DNA from: Pseudomonas fluorescens
GTDB lineage: Bacteria; Pseudomonadota; Gammaproteobacteria; Pseudomonadales; Pseudomonadaceae
DNA: 64,000 nt
Reading direction: 5' to 3'
Assembly (NCBI RefSeq): GCF_004683905.1
Contig: NZ_CP038438.1
Coordinates: 5,704,001 to 5,768,000 of the forward strand
The first letter of the stretch is position 1; the number at the start of each line of letters is the position of its first letter. Below the pieces are notes generated by a model. That model did not search any database, was not told where the DNA came from, and saw nothing but the letters and a program-made list of their open reading frames with translations. Both the position numbers and the translations under genes were made by a program. Shown here one piece after another: positions 45,033-54,609 of this stretch.

Positions 45033-46424
45033 ATGAATCTGCCGCTGATCCTCAATCTGCTGGTGTTCCTCGCCCTGCTCTTCGGTCTGGCGCAAACCCG
45101 CCACACGACGTGGAGCCTGGCGAAAAAAGTCCTGCTCGCGCTGGTGCTCGGCGTAGCCTTCGGTGTTGCCCTGCACACTGTTTACGGTGCCGGCAACCCG
45201 GTCCTGAAAGCCTCGATCGGCTGGTTCGATCTGGTCGGCAACGGCTACGTGCAACTGCTGCAAATGATCGTGATCCCGCTGGTGTTCGCCTCGATCCTCA
45301 GCGCGGTTGCGCGTCTGCACAACGCCTCGTCGCTGGGCAAAATCAGCTTCCTGACCATCGGCACCCTGCTGTTCACCACCGCGATCGCGGCGCTGATCGG
45401 TATCGGCCTGACCAACCTGTTCGGCCTCACCGCCGAAGGCCTGGTCGCCGGCACGCAGGAAATGGCCCGCCTGCAAACCATCCAGACCGACTACGCCGGC
45501 AAGGTTGCCGACCTGAATGTGCCGCAGCTGCTGCTGTCGTTCATTCCGCAGAACCCGTTCGCCGACCTGGCCCGCGCCAAGCCGACCTCGATCATCAGCG
45601 TGGTGATCTTCGCCGCGTTCCTCGGGGTCGCGGCGCTGCAACTGCTCAAGGATGATGTCGAGAAAGGTCAGAAAGTGATCAACGCCATCGACACCCTGCA
45701 AGCCTGGGTGATGCGTCTGGTGCGTCTGGTGATGAAGCTGACCCCGTACGGCGTGCTGGCGCTGATGACCAAAGTGGTCGCCGGTTCCAACCTGCAGGAC
45801 ATCATCAAGCTCGGCAGTTTCGTCGTGGTCTCGTACCTCGGTCTGGGCCTGATGTTCGTGGTGCACGGCCTGCTGGTGTCGGCGGCCGGGATCAATCCGC
45901 TGCGGTTCTTCCGCAAGATCTGGCCGGTGCTGACGTTCGCGTTCACTAGCCGTTCCAGCGCGGCGAGTATTCCGCTGAGCATCGAAGCGCAGACCCGTCG
46001 TCTGGGCATTCCGCAGTCGATCGCCAGTTTCGCCGCCTCGTTCGGTGCGACCATCGGCCAGAACGGTTGCGCCGGTCTGTACCCGGCGATGTTGGCGGTG
46101 ATGGTTGCGCCAACAGTCGGCATCAACCCGCTGGACCCGCTGTGGATCGCGACGCTGGTGGCGATTGTGACCTTGAGTTCGGCCGGTGTGGCCGGGGTCG
46201 GTGGCGGCGCGACGTTTGCCGCACTGATCGTGCTGCCGGCGATGGGCTTGCCGGTGTCACTGGTGGCGCTGCTGATTTCGGTGGAGCCGCTGATCGACAT
46301 GGGTCGTACGGCGTTGAACGTGAGTGGTTCGATCACCGCGGGTGCGATCACCAGCCAAGTGATGCAGCAGACCGATAAAGCACTGCTGGATGCGAATGAG
46401 CATGCGGAGCTTGCTCAGGCTTAA
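45033..46424 (+). CDS. L-cystine/dicarboxylate-type symporter (TcyP-like)
   Basis: 463 residues from the ATG at 45033. A sodium:dicarboxylate symporter-fold membrane protein with the helical-hairpin motif [14 protein letters not shown] and the late motif [18 protein letters not shown]. These match the TcyP/YdjN cystine importers rather than the C4-dicarboxylate DctA branch. Divergent from pchP with a 241-bp gap. Confidence 0.85.
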   Translation: MNLPLILNLLVFLALLFGLAQTRHTTWSLAKKVLLALVLGVAFGVALHTVYGAGNPVLKASIGWFDLVGNGYVQLLQMIVIPLVFASILSAVARLHNASSLGKISFLTIGTLLFTTAIAALIGIGLTNLFGLTAEGLVAGTQEMARLQTIQTDYAGKVADLNVPQLLLSFIPQNPFADLARAKPTSIISVVIFAAFLGVAALQLLKDDVEKGQKVINAIDTLQAWVMRLVRLVMKLTPYGVLALMTKVVAGSNLQDIIKLGSFVVVSYLGLGLMFVVHGLLVSAAGINPLRFFRKIWPVLTFAFTSRSSAASIPLSIEAQTRRLGIPQSIASFAASFGATIGQNGCAGLYPAMLAVMVAPTVGINPLDPLWIATLVAIVTLSSAGVAGVGGGATFAALIVLPAMGLPVSLVALLISVEPLIDMGRTALNVSGSITAGAITSQVMQQTDKALLDANEHAELAQA

Positions 46425-46969
46425 ATTCTTCTTTGCCTGACCTGCCCTCTTCGCGAGCAAGCCTTTTCCCAGACCTCGAAGTTGTAAGCGGGCTTGTCGC
46501 CCTCAGCCGGATTCGGCACGTTCGACACCAGCTTCCACTGGTTCAGGTCAAACTCCGGAAACCACGCATCGCCTTCCGGGCTCAGCGCCACTCGGGTCAG
46601 ATACAAACGATCTGCCTGCGCCAGCCCCTGTGCATACAACTGCGCGCCGCCAATCAACATCAATTCATCGACACCCTGCGCTTTCGCCCATTCCTCGGCG
46701 CGCACCACTGCAGCTTCCAGCGACGGATACACTTCCGCCCCCTCCAGCAGCAGATCCGGCTGACGGCTGACCACGATGTTCAAGCGCCCCGGCAGCGGAC
46801 GACCGAGGGAGTCCCAGGTCTTACGGCCCATGATGATCGGCTTGCCGAGGGTCGTGGCCTTGAAGTATTTGAAGTCCCCCGGCAGGTGCCAGGGCATGCT
46901 GTTGTCGACGCCGATCACGCGGTTTTCACCGAGGGCTGCGATCAGGCTGAGGGGGAGTGATTTAGTCAT
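46421..46969 (-). CDS. folA: Dihydrofolate reductase with REP-derived C-terminal tail
   Basis: 182 residues from the ATG at 46969. [29 protein letters not shown] holds the substrate site and catalytic Asp; [21 protein letters not shown] binds NADPH. The normal enzyme ends near FEVWEK; here the frame continues with [13 protein letters not shown], which is the translation of a decayed REP arm (GGCTTGCTCGCGAAG on the minus strand). The stop overlaps the end of the cystine transporter gene by 4 bp. Confidence 0.93.
   Translation of the reverse strand: MTKSLPLSLIAALGENRVIGVDNSMPWHLPGDFKYFKATTLGKPIIMGRKTWDSLGRPLPGRLNIVVSRQPDLLLEGAEVYPSLEAAVVRAEEWAKAQGVDELMLIGGAQLYAQGLAQADRLYLTRVALSPEGDAWFPEFDLNQWKLVSNVPNPAEGDKPAYNFEVWEKACSRRGQVRQRRI
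46447..46472. repeat. Decayed single REP arm inside the folA 3' end
   Basis: CTTCGCGAGCAAGCCTTTTCCCAG keeps the CTTCGCGAGCAAGC half of the genus REP, with the CCGCTCCCAC half altered to CTTTTCCCAG. It is read as codons by folA on the minus strand. Confidence 0.8.
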
Positions 46970-47054
46970 GCCGGCGAGGATACCAGAGCCTCGCTTGACC
47001 CGATAAGTGCCACAGCGGTTATGCTCACTGCTCAATCGAGCAACGGAATGGCGC

Positions 47055-48428
47055 GTGACTGAACTGACTCCACTGCAAAACCTATGGCTGACCGAAACCA
47101 TCCGCCTGCGCGAAGAACACGCAGGTCCCCTGGAGGATCTGGAAGCTAATCGACTGGCCCGCGCGGCCGGCGGCGATCTGCCGGGCCGTATTCAGCGCCG
47201 CGCCGTGTGGCTGGCCGAGCGCGACGGGCTGAGCGCAGCACTCCAGCACTGGCTGCAAGGCGCGCGTCTGGCGCTGGTGCTGCTGGTCATTTTTGCGCTG
47301 CTGAGCGGCGCCGGGCTGGCCTTCGCCGCACTGAGCCAGACGCCGGTCAATGTGTTCTGGGCCCTGGGCAGCCTGCTCGGGCTGAACCTGATTCTGCTGC
47401 TGAGCTGGGCGCTGGGGCTGATCTTTGCCGGTGAACACGGCGCCACCCTCGGGCGCTTGTGGCTGTGGCTCAGCGAAAAACTCGCTCGCGATGCCAAAGC
47501 TGCGCAACTCGCGCCGGCCCTGCTGCTGATGCTGCAACGCAAAAAACTCAATCGCTGGGCGCTCGGCACATTGGTCAACGGTCTGTGGTTGCTGGCGATG
47601 CTCAGCGCCCTGCTGTTGCTGCTGACACTGATGGCGACCCGGCGCTACGGCTTCGTCTGGGAAACCACGATTCTCGGCGCCGACACCTTCATCAACCTGA
47701 CCCAAGCCCTCGGCGCGCTGCCGGCGCTGCTCGGCTTCAACGTGCCGACCGTAGAGATGATCCGCGCCAGCGGCGGCGCAGCGCTGGATATCGAAAGCGC
47801 ACGCCAGGCCTGGGCAACCTGGCTGGTCGGCGTGCTGGTGGTCTACGGCGTACTGCCGCGCCTGCTGCTGGCGCTGTTGTGTTTCTGGCGCTGGAGTCGC
47901 GGCAAAGCCGCGCTGACGCTGGACCTGAACCTGCCCGGTTACGCCCAGTTGCGTGAGCGGCTGATGCCGACCAGCGAACGCCTCGGCATCAACGACGCCG
48001 CGCCTGCGCAGTTGCATCGCGTTGAAAGCAGCGTCAGCGAACACGCCAGCGACGGCGCTTTGCTGGTGGCCATCGAACTCGACGATCAGCGCCCGTGGCC
48101 ACCGGCCCTGCCGAAAACCGTGAGCAACGCCGGCATCCTCGACAGCCGCGAATCACGGCACAAACTGCTCGAACAGCTCAGCCGTTTCCCTCCGGCACGC
48201 CTGCTGATCGCCTGCGACCCGCGACGCTCGCCGGATCGCGGCAGCCTCGCGCTGATCGCCGAACTGGCGCGCAACGCCAACGCCACCCGGGTCTGGCTGC
48301 TGCAAGCACCGCCCGGCGAAGCGCTGGACAGTGCCCGTCTCGGCGACTGGCACGTTGCGCTGCAACAACTGGAGTTGCCGTTCGCCGATTGCGCACCGAT
48401 GAACTGGCTGGAGAGCGGTCATGACTGA
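47055..48428 (+). CDS. DUF2868 family membrane protein
   Basis: 457 residues from a GTG at 47055. A soluble N-terminal part (about 1-65) is followed by four hydrophobic helices (about 75-100, 105-130, 175-200, 255-280) and a cytoplasmic C-terminal half. The family is known only as DUF2868 and is always next to a DUF3482 GTPase, which it overlaps by 8 bp here. Function unknown; a membrane receptor or channel controlled by the GTPase is an inference. Confidence 0.85.
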   Translation: MTELTPLQNLWLTETIRLREEHAGPLEDLEANRLARAAGGDLPGRIQRRAVWLAERDGLSAALQHWLQGARLALVLLVIFALLSGAGLAFAALSQTPVNVFWALGSLLGLNLILLLSWALGLIFAGEHGATLGRLWLWLSEKLARDAKAAQLAPALLLMLQRKKLNRWALGTLVNGLWLLAMLSALLLLLTLMATRRYGFVWETTILGADTFINLTQALGALPALLGFNVPTVEMIRASGGAALDIESARQAWATWLVGVLVVYGVLPRLLLALLCFWRWSRGKAALTLDLNLPGYAQLRERLMPTSERLGINDAAPAQLHRVESSVSEHASDGALLVAIELDDQRPWPPALPKTVSNAGILDSRESRHKLLEQLSRFPPARLLIACDPRRSPDRGSLALIAELARNANATRVWLLQAPPGEALDSARLGDWHVALQQLELPFADCAPMNWLESGHD

Positions 48429-49806
48429 TGCCCGGAGAGCGCCGCTGAAACTCGCGGTGGTCGGCCACACCAACGTCGGCAAGACTTCGCTGCTGCGCAC
48501 CCTGACCCGCGACGTCGGCTTCGGCGAAGTCTCCCACCGCCCAAGCACCACCCGGCATGTCGAGGGCGCGCGGTTGTCGGTGGACGGCGAGCCGTTGCTC
48601 GATCTCTACGACACGCCGGGGCTGGAAGACGCCATCGCCCTGCTGGATTTCCTTGAGCGTCTGGAGCGCCCCGGCGAACGTCTCGACGGCCCGGCGCGAC
48701 TGGCGCGGTTTCTCGACGGCAGCGAAGCACGTCAGCGTTTCGAACAGGAGGCGAAAGTCCTGCGACAGCTACTCGCGTCCGACGCCGGTCTGTATGTGAT
48801 CGACGCCCGCGAACCGGTGCTGGCCAAGTATCGTGACGAACTCGAAGTGCTCGCCAGTTGCGGCAAGCCGCTGTTGCCGGTGCTGAATTTCGTCAGCAGC
48901 GCCAACCATCGCGAGCCGGACTGGCGCGAAGCGTTGGCGCGGCTCGGCCTGCATGCGCTGGTGCGCTTCGACAGCGTTGCGCCGCCGGAAGATGGCGAGC
49001 GGCGCCTGTACGAAAGCCTTGCGCTGTTGCTGGAAAACGCCCGTCCGCAACTGGAGCGCTTGATCGCCGATCAACAGGCCCAGCGCCTCGCCCGCCAACA
49101 AAGTGCGGCGCGTTTGATCGCCGAATTGCTGATCGACTGCGCCGCCTGCCGACGCAGTGTGGTCAGCGAGGCCGAGCAGGAGCAGCAAGCGATCAGCGAA
49201 CTGCGCAAAGCCGTGCGCCAGCGTGAACAGAAATGCGTCGAAGCGTTGCTCAAGCTCTATGCGTTTCGCCCGCAGGATGCGGCGGCCAGTGATCTGCCGT
49301 TGCTCGATGGGCGTTGGGGCGACGATTTGTTCAACCCGGAAACCCTGAAGCAACTCGGCGTGCGCGTGGGCGGCGGGATTGCTGCCGGTGCCGCGGCGGG
49401 GGCTGGGGTTGATCTGCTGGTCGGCGGGATCACCCTTGGCGCTGCGGCATTGGCCGGTGCGATCGCCGGTGGCGCGCTGCAAACCGCGCGCAGTTATGGC
49501 AGCCGCTTGCTCGGCAAGATCAGGGGCCAGCGGGAGTTGACCGTGGATGACGGGGTGTTGCGGCTGCTGGCGTTGCGTCAGCGCCAACTGTTGCTGGCGC
49601 TCGATCAGCGCGGGCATGCGGCGATGGACGCGGTCCAGGTCGCCACCCCGCAGGACAAGACTTGGCGCGAGGGCAAGTTGCCGGAAGCACTGAGCAAGGC
49701 GCGGGCGCATCCGCAGTGGTCTTCGCTCAATCCGCATGCGAAGTTGAATCAGGCGGAGCGGCAGGAGCAGATTGAGGCGTTGGTTGATCGGGTGCTTGAG
49801 CTTTAG
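48421..49806 (+). CDS. Era/YihA-like GTPase with DUF3482 domain
   Basis: 461 residues. The N-terminal TRAFAC GTPase domain has VVGHTNVGKTSLLRTL (G1), STTRHVEGARL (G2 region) and LYDTPGLED (G3); a G4 NKxD is not obvious (VLNFVSSANHRE lies there). The C-terminal DUF3482 part ends with a glycine-rich hydrophobic segment (about residues 320-352) that could insert into membrane. It is co-encoded with the DUF2868 membrane protein. Function unknown. Confidence 0.87.
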   Translation: MTDARRAPLKLAVVGHTNVGKTSLLRTLTRDVGFGEVSHRPSTTRHVEGARLSVDGEPLLDLYDTPGLEDAIALLDFLERLERPGERLDGPARLARFLDGSEARQRFEQEAKVLRQLLASDAGLYVIDAREPVLAKYRDELEVLASCGKPLLPVLNFVSSANHREPDWREALARLGLHALVRFDSVAPPEDGERRLYESLALLLENARPQLERLIADQQAQRLARQQSAARLIAELLIDCAACRRSVVSEAEQEQQAISELRKAVRQREQKCVEALLKLYAFRPQDAAASDLPLLDGRWGDDLFNPETLKQLGVRVGGGIAAGAAAGAGVDLLVGGITLGAAALAGAIAGGALQTARSYGSRLLGKIRGQRELTVDDGVLRLLALRQRQLLLALDQRGHAAMDAVQVATPQDKTWREGKLPEALSKARAHPQWSSLNPHAKLNQAERQEQIEALVDRVLEL

Positions 49807-49812
49807 ATCGCT

Positions 49813-49973
49813 ACCCCCTCACCCCAGCCCTCTCCCGCAAGGGGTAGAGGGGGGAAGGGAGCAGATCTTCTGGCTTTTCAAAACCTGAGTTCGACTGGAT
49901 ATTTCAGATCGATGTAGGGCCCAAGAACAACACGGTCGGCTCCCTCTCCCTCCGGGAGAGGGCTGGGGTGAAG
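49813..49973. repeat. Intergenic repeat family C, copy 2
   Basis: CCCCCTCACCCCAGCCCTCTCC at the left and GGGAGAGGGCTGGGGTGAAGG at the right are nearly exact inverted ends; the interior matches copy 1 (8264-8413) in CTGAGTTC, GATGTAG and ACGGTCGG. It lies between the convergent DUF3482 GTPase and HD-domain genes. Confidence 0.82.
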
Positions 49974-49980
49974 GTTGCAA

Positions 49981-50541
49981 TCACTCAGCAGACAACAAAA
50001 CCTCAGCCTTGCGCTTCAGCACACCCAAATCCATCACCGGCACCGCCCTCTCCTTGGCCAGCTCGTCCCACTGGCGCATGCGCAAGCTGACGGCACACAA
50101 CGAATCCCGCTCAAACACATCCGCCTCAGCCTCGCTCATCACCCCGCCCTGATATTCCAGCGTGCGGCGACTCGCTTCACTCAGGCGCTCTAAATACCCA
50201 GGCTCACGCAAGGTCAGATAGCGCTTGGCCTGCACGTGATATTCCACCAGCCGGGCCATACGCTCACTAAAACCCGCCTCACGCAAGTAGTCCGCACCCA
50301 ATCGCTCATGGCTGACCACGCCATAACCGCCCATGTTCTCTGCGCCTTCGGCACACAAATGACCGATGTCGTGGAAGAACGCGGCGAGCACCACTTCATC
50401 ATCAAAGCCTTCAGCCATCGCCAACTGCGCTGCCTGAGACATGTGCTCGATCTGCGACACCGGCTCGCCGATGTAATCGCGGGTGCCAAAGCGTTCGTAC
50501 AAGTCGAACATTCGGTCGACGACCTGTTGCTGATCCGCCAT
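49981..50541 (-). CDS. PhnZ-like HD-domain phosphonate oxygenase
   Basis: 186 residues from the ATG at 50541. The residues that mark the PhnZ group of mixed-valent diiron oxygenases are present: Tyr23, Glu26 and His33 in YIGEPVSQIEH, and His57-Asp58 plus His61 in FFHDIGH. PhnZ breaks the C-P bond of 2-amino-1-hydroxyethylphosphonate to give glycine and phosphate. The partner hydroxylase PhnY is not in the window. It overlaps the FAD oxidoreductase gene by 1 bp and ends the phosphonate operon. Confidence 0.85.
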   Translation of the reverse strand: MADQQQVVDRMFDLYERFGTRDYIGEPVSQIEHMSQAAQLAMAEGFDDEVVLAAFFHDIGHLCAEGAENMGGYGVVSHERLGADYLREAGFSERMARLVEYHVQAKRYLTLREPGYLERLSEASRRTLEYQGGVMSEAEADVFERDSLCAVSLRMRQWDELAKERAVPVMDLGVLKRKAEVLLSAE

Positions 50542-51674
50542 CAGATTTCCTCCAGCCACTGCGCGACATTGCGCTCGGCCAGTGCCGGGCCGACGCTCAT
50601 GCCGACGCCGGTGTGCATCAACGCCACACTCAGCCCCGGTGCCGGGCGCAGCAACGAAAACGGCCCCGGCCCACGGGCACCGTAGACGCCCTGCCAGCGC
50701 TCGACCACTTGCACCTTGCAGCCCAGCGTGTGCTCGGCCAGTTCGAGCATCCAGTTGTCCACTTGCTCGGCGTTGAACGGCGACGGATCGCTGCCGTAAT
50801 GGTGCGAGTCGCCGATGATCAGCTCGCCATACGGCGTCGGACTGATCAGCAGGTGAATGCCGTTGTCGTGCAGGTGCGGTTGTTCGCGCAGGATCTGCGC
50901 CTGCACCGCCGCCGCTTCTGGCAAATCGGCGAAGGCGCCGTAGTGCACGCAGCTCAAACCGGTGAGCAAGGCGTGTTGCAGATTCAGCTCGATCTGCGGT
51001 TTGGCGCGGAGCATTTGCAGGCGGCAGATCTGCGGATCGAGCGCGGCAATCGGTTCGGCCAGCAGGGTCTGATAATCGTGGCCGGAGCAGACGATGATTT
51101 GCTTTGCCGTGAAGCTGCCGGCGGTACTATGCAGGTGCCCCGGTTCGACGTCGCGCACCAGCGTACTGAAGTGAAACTCGACGCCGAGGTCGCGGCGCAG
51201 ATAGTCGATCAACGCCGGAATCGCTTCGCGCGAGTACAGCTGTTGATCGTCCAGGCCGTGCAACGCCGCGCGGTGATGACTGAACTGACCGTGGTACAGA
51301 TCACGCAGGGCAGCGCCATGCAGCAAGGCGACGTTGTACCCGTGCTCCACGGCGCGGCCGTTGCAGAAAGCTTCGAGCAAGTGTTCTTCGGCTTCGCTGC
51401 GGGCGAACAGGTACGAGCCGTTGCGCTTGATCTGCAGACCGGCGAGTTGCGCCCAGTCACCCCAGATCTCGCGGCTGGCCTTGGCCAGTTCAAGCATCGG
51501 CCCGGGTGGCTGACCGGTGACCAGCGCCTGACCGAAGTTGCGCACCGAGGCACCGAGGGGCGTGGCGGTGCGTTCGAATACGCTGACCTTGAGGCCGCGT
51601 TTGGCGGCGGCGTAGGCGTGGGACAGGCCGAGGATGCCGGCGCCGACGATGAGCAGGTCTTTGTGTTGAGTCAT
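50541..51674 (-). CDS. FAD-dependent oxidoreductase of phosphonate loci (TIGR03364/PbfD type)
   Basis: 377 residues from the ATG at 51674 (MTQHKDLL); longer in-frame versions translate a REP. The FAD motif LLIVGAGILGLSHAYAAAKRG is at the N-terminus; the fold is of the glycine-oxidase/DadA kind with the C-terminal GVYGARGPGPFSLLRPAPG. Members found in aminoethylphosphonate clusters oxidise AEP or N-methyl-AEP to phosphonoacetaldehyde. Assignment is by family and context. Confidence 0.85.
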   Translation of the reverse strand: MTQHKDLLIVGAGILGLSHAYAAAKRGLKVSVFERTATPLGASVRNFGQALVTGQPPGPMLELAKASREIWGDWAQLAGLQIKRNGSYLFARSEAEEHLLEAFCNGRAVEHGYNVALLHGAALRDLYHGQFSHHRAALHGLDDQQLYSREAIPALIDYLRRDLGVEFHFSTLVRDVEPGHLHSTAGSFTAKQIIVCSGHDYQTLLAEPIAALDPQICRLQMLRAKPQIELNLQHALLTGLSCVHYGAFADLPEAAAVQAQILREQPHLHDNGIHLLISPTPYGELIIGDSHHYGSDPSPFNAEQVDNWMLELAEHTLGCKVQVVERWQGVYGARGPGPFSLLRPAPGLSVALMHTGVGMSVGPALAERNVAQWLEEI

Positions 51675-51702
51675 GGAGATTTTCCCTGAATGGGAGACCG
51701 CC

Positions 51703-51786
51703 TTCGCGAGCAAGCCCGCTCCCACAGTTTGATCGCATTCCTTCCGGTGGAACTCGGTCGAATGTGGGGGCGGGCTTGCTCGCGAA
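51703..51786. repeat. REP pair between the FAD oxidoreductase and the substrate-binding protein genes
   Basis: TTCGCGAGCAAGCCCGCTCC and its complement (one base changed: GTGGGGGCGGG) around CCTTCCGGTGGAACTCGGTC. The same centre occurs in the copy at 63394. It separates the two enzyme genes from the transporter genes in the same direction. Confidence 0.94.
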
Positions 51787-51811
51787 GAGGCCCTGTCAGT
51801 CGATAAAGATC

Positions 51812-52837
51812 TTACTTGGCGACAACTTTCTCGGACTTGCCGTCATAGCGCTTGCGCCACTCGGTCAGGATCTCGTCGCGATTCTTCGAGGCCCAGGCAA
51901 AGTCGTTCTTGATCAGGCGCTGCTCGTAGTCGGCTGGCAGTTCGGTCTGTGGCTTGGCGATACCCGGCTGCGCAAGAACCGCAAAGTTCTCCTTGTACAG
52001 ATCCATTGCCTCGGCGCTGGCGGAGAAGTCCGCGAGTTTTTTCGCCGCGTCTTCATGCGGGGTGCCTTTGATCACGGCAGTCGCTTCGATTTCCCAGCCC
52101 AAGCCTTCCTTCGGCAGGATGATGTCCAGCGGCGCGCCCTGGCGTTTCAGCTGTACGGCTGGATACTCAAAGGAAATGCCGATCGGGAATTCCCCCGCCG
52201 CCGCCAGTTTGCAAGGCTTGGAACCGGAGTGAACGTACTGGCCGATGTTCTGGTGCAGACCGTCCATATAGGCCCAACCCTGCTTCTCGCCGAAGGTTTG
52301 CAGCCAGGCGCTGACGTCGAGGAAACCGGTGCCGGACGACGCCGGGTTAGGCATGACGATCTTGCCCTTGTACTCAGGCTTGGTCAGATCCTGCCAGCTC
52401 ACCGGCTTGCTCAAGCCCTGCTTCTCGGCTTCCACGGTGTTGAAGCAAATAGTCGCGGCCCACACGTCCATGCCGACCCAGGCTGGCGGGTTGGCAGCAT
52501 CGCGGTAGTTCGCGCCGATCTTGCCCAGATCCTTCGGTGCGTAGCTTTGCAGCATGCCCTGCTGATCGAGGATCGCCAGGCTCGAAGCGGCCAGGCCCCA
52601 GACCGCGTCAGCCTGCGGACGGGCCTTTTCGGCGAGGAGTTTGGCGGTGATGATCCCGGTGGAATCGCGCACCCACTTGATCTCGACGTCCGGGTTAGCC
52701 TTCTCGAACGCAGCTTTGTAAGCGGTCAGTTGCTCGGCTTCGAGGGCGGTGTACACCGTCAACTCGGTTTTTGCCGCGAAGGCATTCAGGCTGAAAGTAG
52801 CGAGCACAGCAGCGGCCAGGGCCATAGGCTTGAACAT
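51812..52837 (-). CDS. phnS: 2-aminoethylphosphonate-type ABC transporter substrate-binding protein
   Basis: 341 residues from the ATG at 52837. A signal peptide (MALAAAVLATFSLNAFA) precedes a Fe3+/thiamine-type periplasmic binding fold (ELTVYTALEAEQLTAYKAAFEKANPDVEIKWVRDSTG). The family resembles iron-binding proteins, but its place with the fused permease and the phosphonate enzymes points to AEP. It lies 47 bp after the permease. Confidence 0.85.
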   Translation of the reverse strand: MFKPMALAAAVLATFSLNAFAAKTELTVYTALEAEQLTAYKAAFEKANPDVEIKWVRDSTGIITAKLLAEKARPQADAVWGLAASSLAILDQQGMLQSYAPKDLGKIGANYRDAANPPAWVGMDVWAATICFNTVEAEKQGLSKPVSWQDLTKPEYKGKIVMPNPASSGTGFLDVSAWLQTFGEKQGWAYMDGLHQNIGQYVHSGSKPCKLAAAGEFPIGISFEYPAVQLKRQGAPLDIILPKEGLGWEIEATAVIKGTPHEDAAKKLADFSASAEAMDLYKENFAVLAQPGIAKPQTELPADYEQRLIKNDFAWASKNRDEILTEWRKRYDGKSEKVVAK

Positions 52838-52884
52838 GATCGTTTTCCTGTCGGTGAGTTGAGGCTGTAGGGATAAGTCGTCAA

Positions 52885-54609
52885 TCAGTGACCGGGCGCG
52901 GTTTGCCGCCAGGCCTGGGAACGGCGCAGCAAGCCGCGCGAAGCCCACGCCAGCAGCAAGGACACGCCTGCCGAGGTGAACAGAATCAGGGTCGACATCG
53001 CCGCCGCGCCGCCGACGTTGCCGGCGTCATCCATGTTCAGCACCGCCACCGCCGCGAGGATGGTGTCGGGGCTGTAGAGGAAGATCGCCGCCGACACCGT
53101 GGTCATCGCCGAGACGAACAGGTAGCGCACGATGTCCAGCAGCGCCGGCAGGCAGATCGGCACGGTGACGCGCAGGTAGTGGCGGTACAGCGGGGCCTTG
53201 AGCGACAGCGCGGCGGCCTCGAACTCGGCGTCGAGCTGGCGCAGCGCGGTGGTCGCGGTCATTTGCGCGGTGGTCAAATAGTGCGCAATGGTGCAGACGA
53301 TCAGCAGGGTCATCGTGCCGTACAGCACGTGCAGCGGGTTGCCGCTGAGGTTGAAGAAAAAGACGTAACCCAGGCCAAGCACCAGCCCCGGCACTGCCAT
53401 CGGGATGAAACTGAGCATGCGCAACGTCAGGTTGAGGCCGCGTTGGCTGCGGGTTTTCTCCATCAGGTAAGCGCCAGTGAAGATCAGCACGCTGCCAATC
53501 AGCGCCGTGCCCAGCGCCATCTTCAAGCTGTTGCTGTACGCCAGCCAGCCACCGCCGGCGGTCTCGTTGAACTGGTAGTGATTGAGCGACAGCGACAGGT
53601 TGTACGGCCAGAACTTCACCAGCGACGAAAACACTGCCATGCCGAACACCAGCAGCAGCGCCGCGCTGATCAACAAAACAATCGCCAGATAGCAGGCATC
53701 GCGCCGCTTCGACGGCGCCGGTTTGAACACCTGGGCGCGGCCGCTCATGGAATCGCCGTGACGCCGACGCAACCAGGCATCGACGCCGAAGCTGAACAGC
53801 GCCGGCAGCAACAGCACCATGCCGATCAGCGCCCCGCGACCGAATTGTTGCTGGCCGACCACGGCTTTGTAGGCTTCCAGCGCCAGCACTTGATAGTCGC
53901 CACCGACCACCACCGGCACGCCGAAATCTGTGATGGTCAGGGTGAACACCAAGCAGAACGCGGCGAACACTGCCTGCCGGGTCGCCGGCCAGGTGATGCT
54001 GCGAAAGGCTTTCGCCGGACTGGCGCCCATGCTCGACGCCGCATCGAACAGCCGCGCATCGGCCAGCGACAGCGCCGACAGCAGAATCATCAGCGCATGG
54101 GGAAAGGTGTAGATCACCTCACCCAGCACAATGCCCCAGAAACCGTAGATATTGTCCGAGAGCAGCCCGCGCAACATGCCCTGGTTGCCGAACAGATAGA
54201 CCAATGCGATACCCGGCAGCATCGATGGCGCCATCAATGGCAGCAGGGAAATCCCGCGCCAGATGCCCTTGGCTGGAATCAATGTACGTTGCAGGGCGTA
54301 GGCAAACAGGTAGGCCAGCGGTACGACGATGGCCGCGACGCTGAGGGAAACTTTCAGGCTGTTGCCGAGCAGCCAGTGGAAATTCGCGCTGCTCACCAGT
54401 TCCTTGGCGGCGAGCCAGCCACCGCCCTGCCCGGCCTCGCTGCTGAAGCCGCGCCAGAAGATCGCCAGCAACGGCAGCAGCACAGCGACACCGAGTAGCA
54501 ATAGCAGCAGGAGTTTGCCGCCGAGGACGAAGATCCGGTCACCGACCTCGGCCCCGGACACTCGCCGCGCCTGCTTGTGCGGTAGCGGCAGTGCGATGTT
54601 CGCGCTCAT
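52885..54609 (-). CDS. phnU: 2-aminoethylphosphonate-type ABC transporter permease (two-domain)
   Basis: 574 residues with two FbpB-like permease halves (about 1-290 and 300-574) fused in one chain, about 12 TM helices. The EAA loops are visible as DAASSMGASPAKAFRSITWP and AAALSLKAPLYRHYLRVTVPI. The start codon overlaps the ATPase stop by 1 bp. Confidence 0.87.
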   Translation of the reverse strand: MSANIALPLPHKQARRVSGAEVGDRIFVLGGKLLLLLLLGVAVLLPLLAIFWRGFSSEAGQGGGWLAAKELVSSANFHWLLGNSLKVSLSVAAIVVPLAYLFAYALQRTLIPAKGIWRGISLLPLMAPSMLPGIALVYLFGNQGMLRGLLSDNIYGFWGIVLGEVIYTFPHALMILLSALSLADARLFDAASSMGASPAKAFRSITWPATRQAVFAAFCLVFTLTITDFGVPVVVGGDYQVLALEAYKAVVGQQQFGRGALIGMVLLLPALFSFGVDAWLRRRHGDSMSGRAQVFKPAPSKRRDACYLAIVLLISAALLLVFGMAVFSSLVKFWPYNLSLSLNHYQFNETAGGGWLAYSNSLKMALGTALIGSVLIFTGAYLMEKTRSQRGLNLTLRMLSFIPMAVPGLVLGLGYVFFFNLSGNPLHVLYGTMTLLIVCTIAHYLTTAQMTATTALRQLDAEFEAAALSLKAPLYRHYLRVTVPICLPALLDIVRYLFVSAMTTVSAAIFLYSPDTILAAVAVLNMDDAGNVGGAAAMSTLILFTSAGVSLLLAWASRGLLRRSQAWRQTAPGH

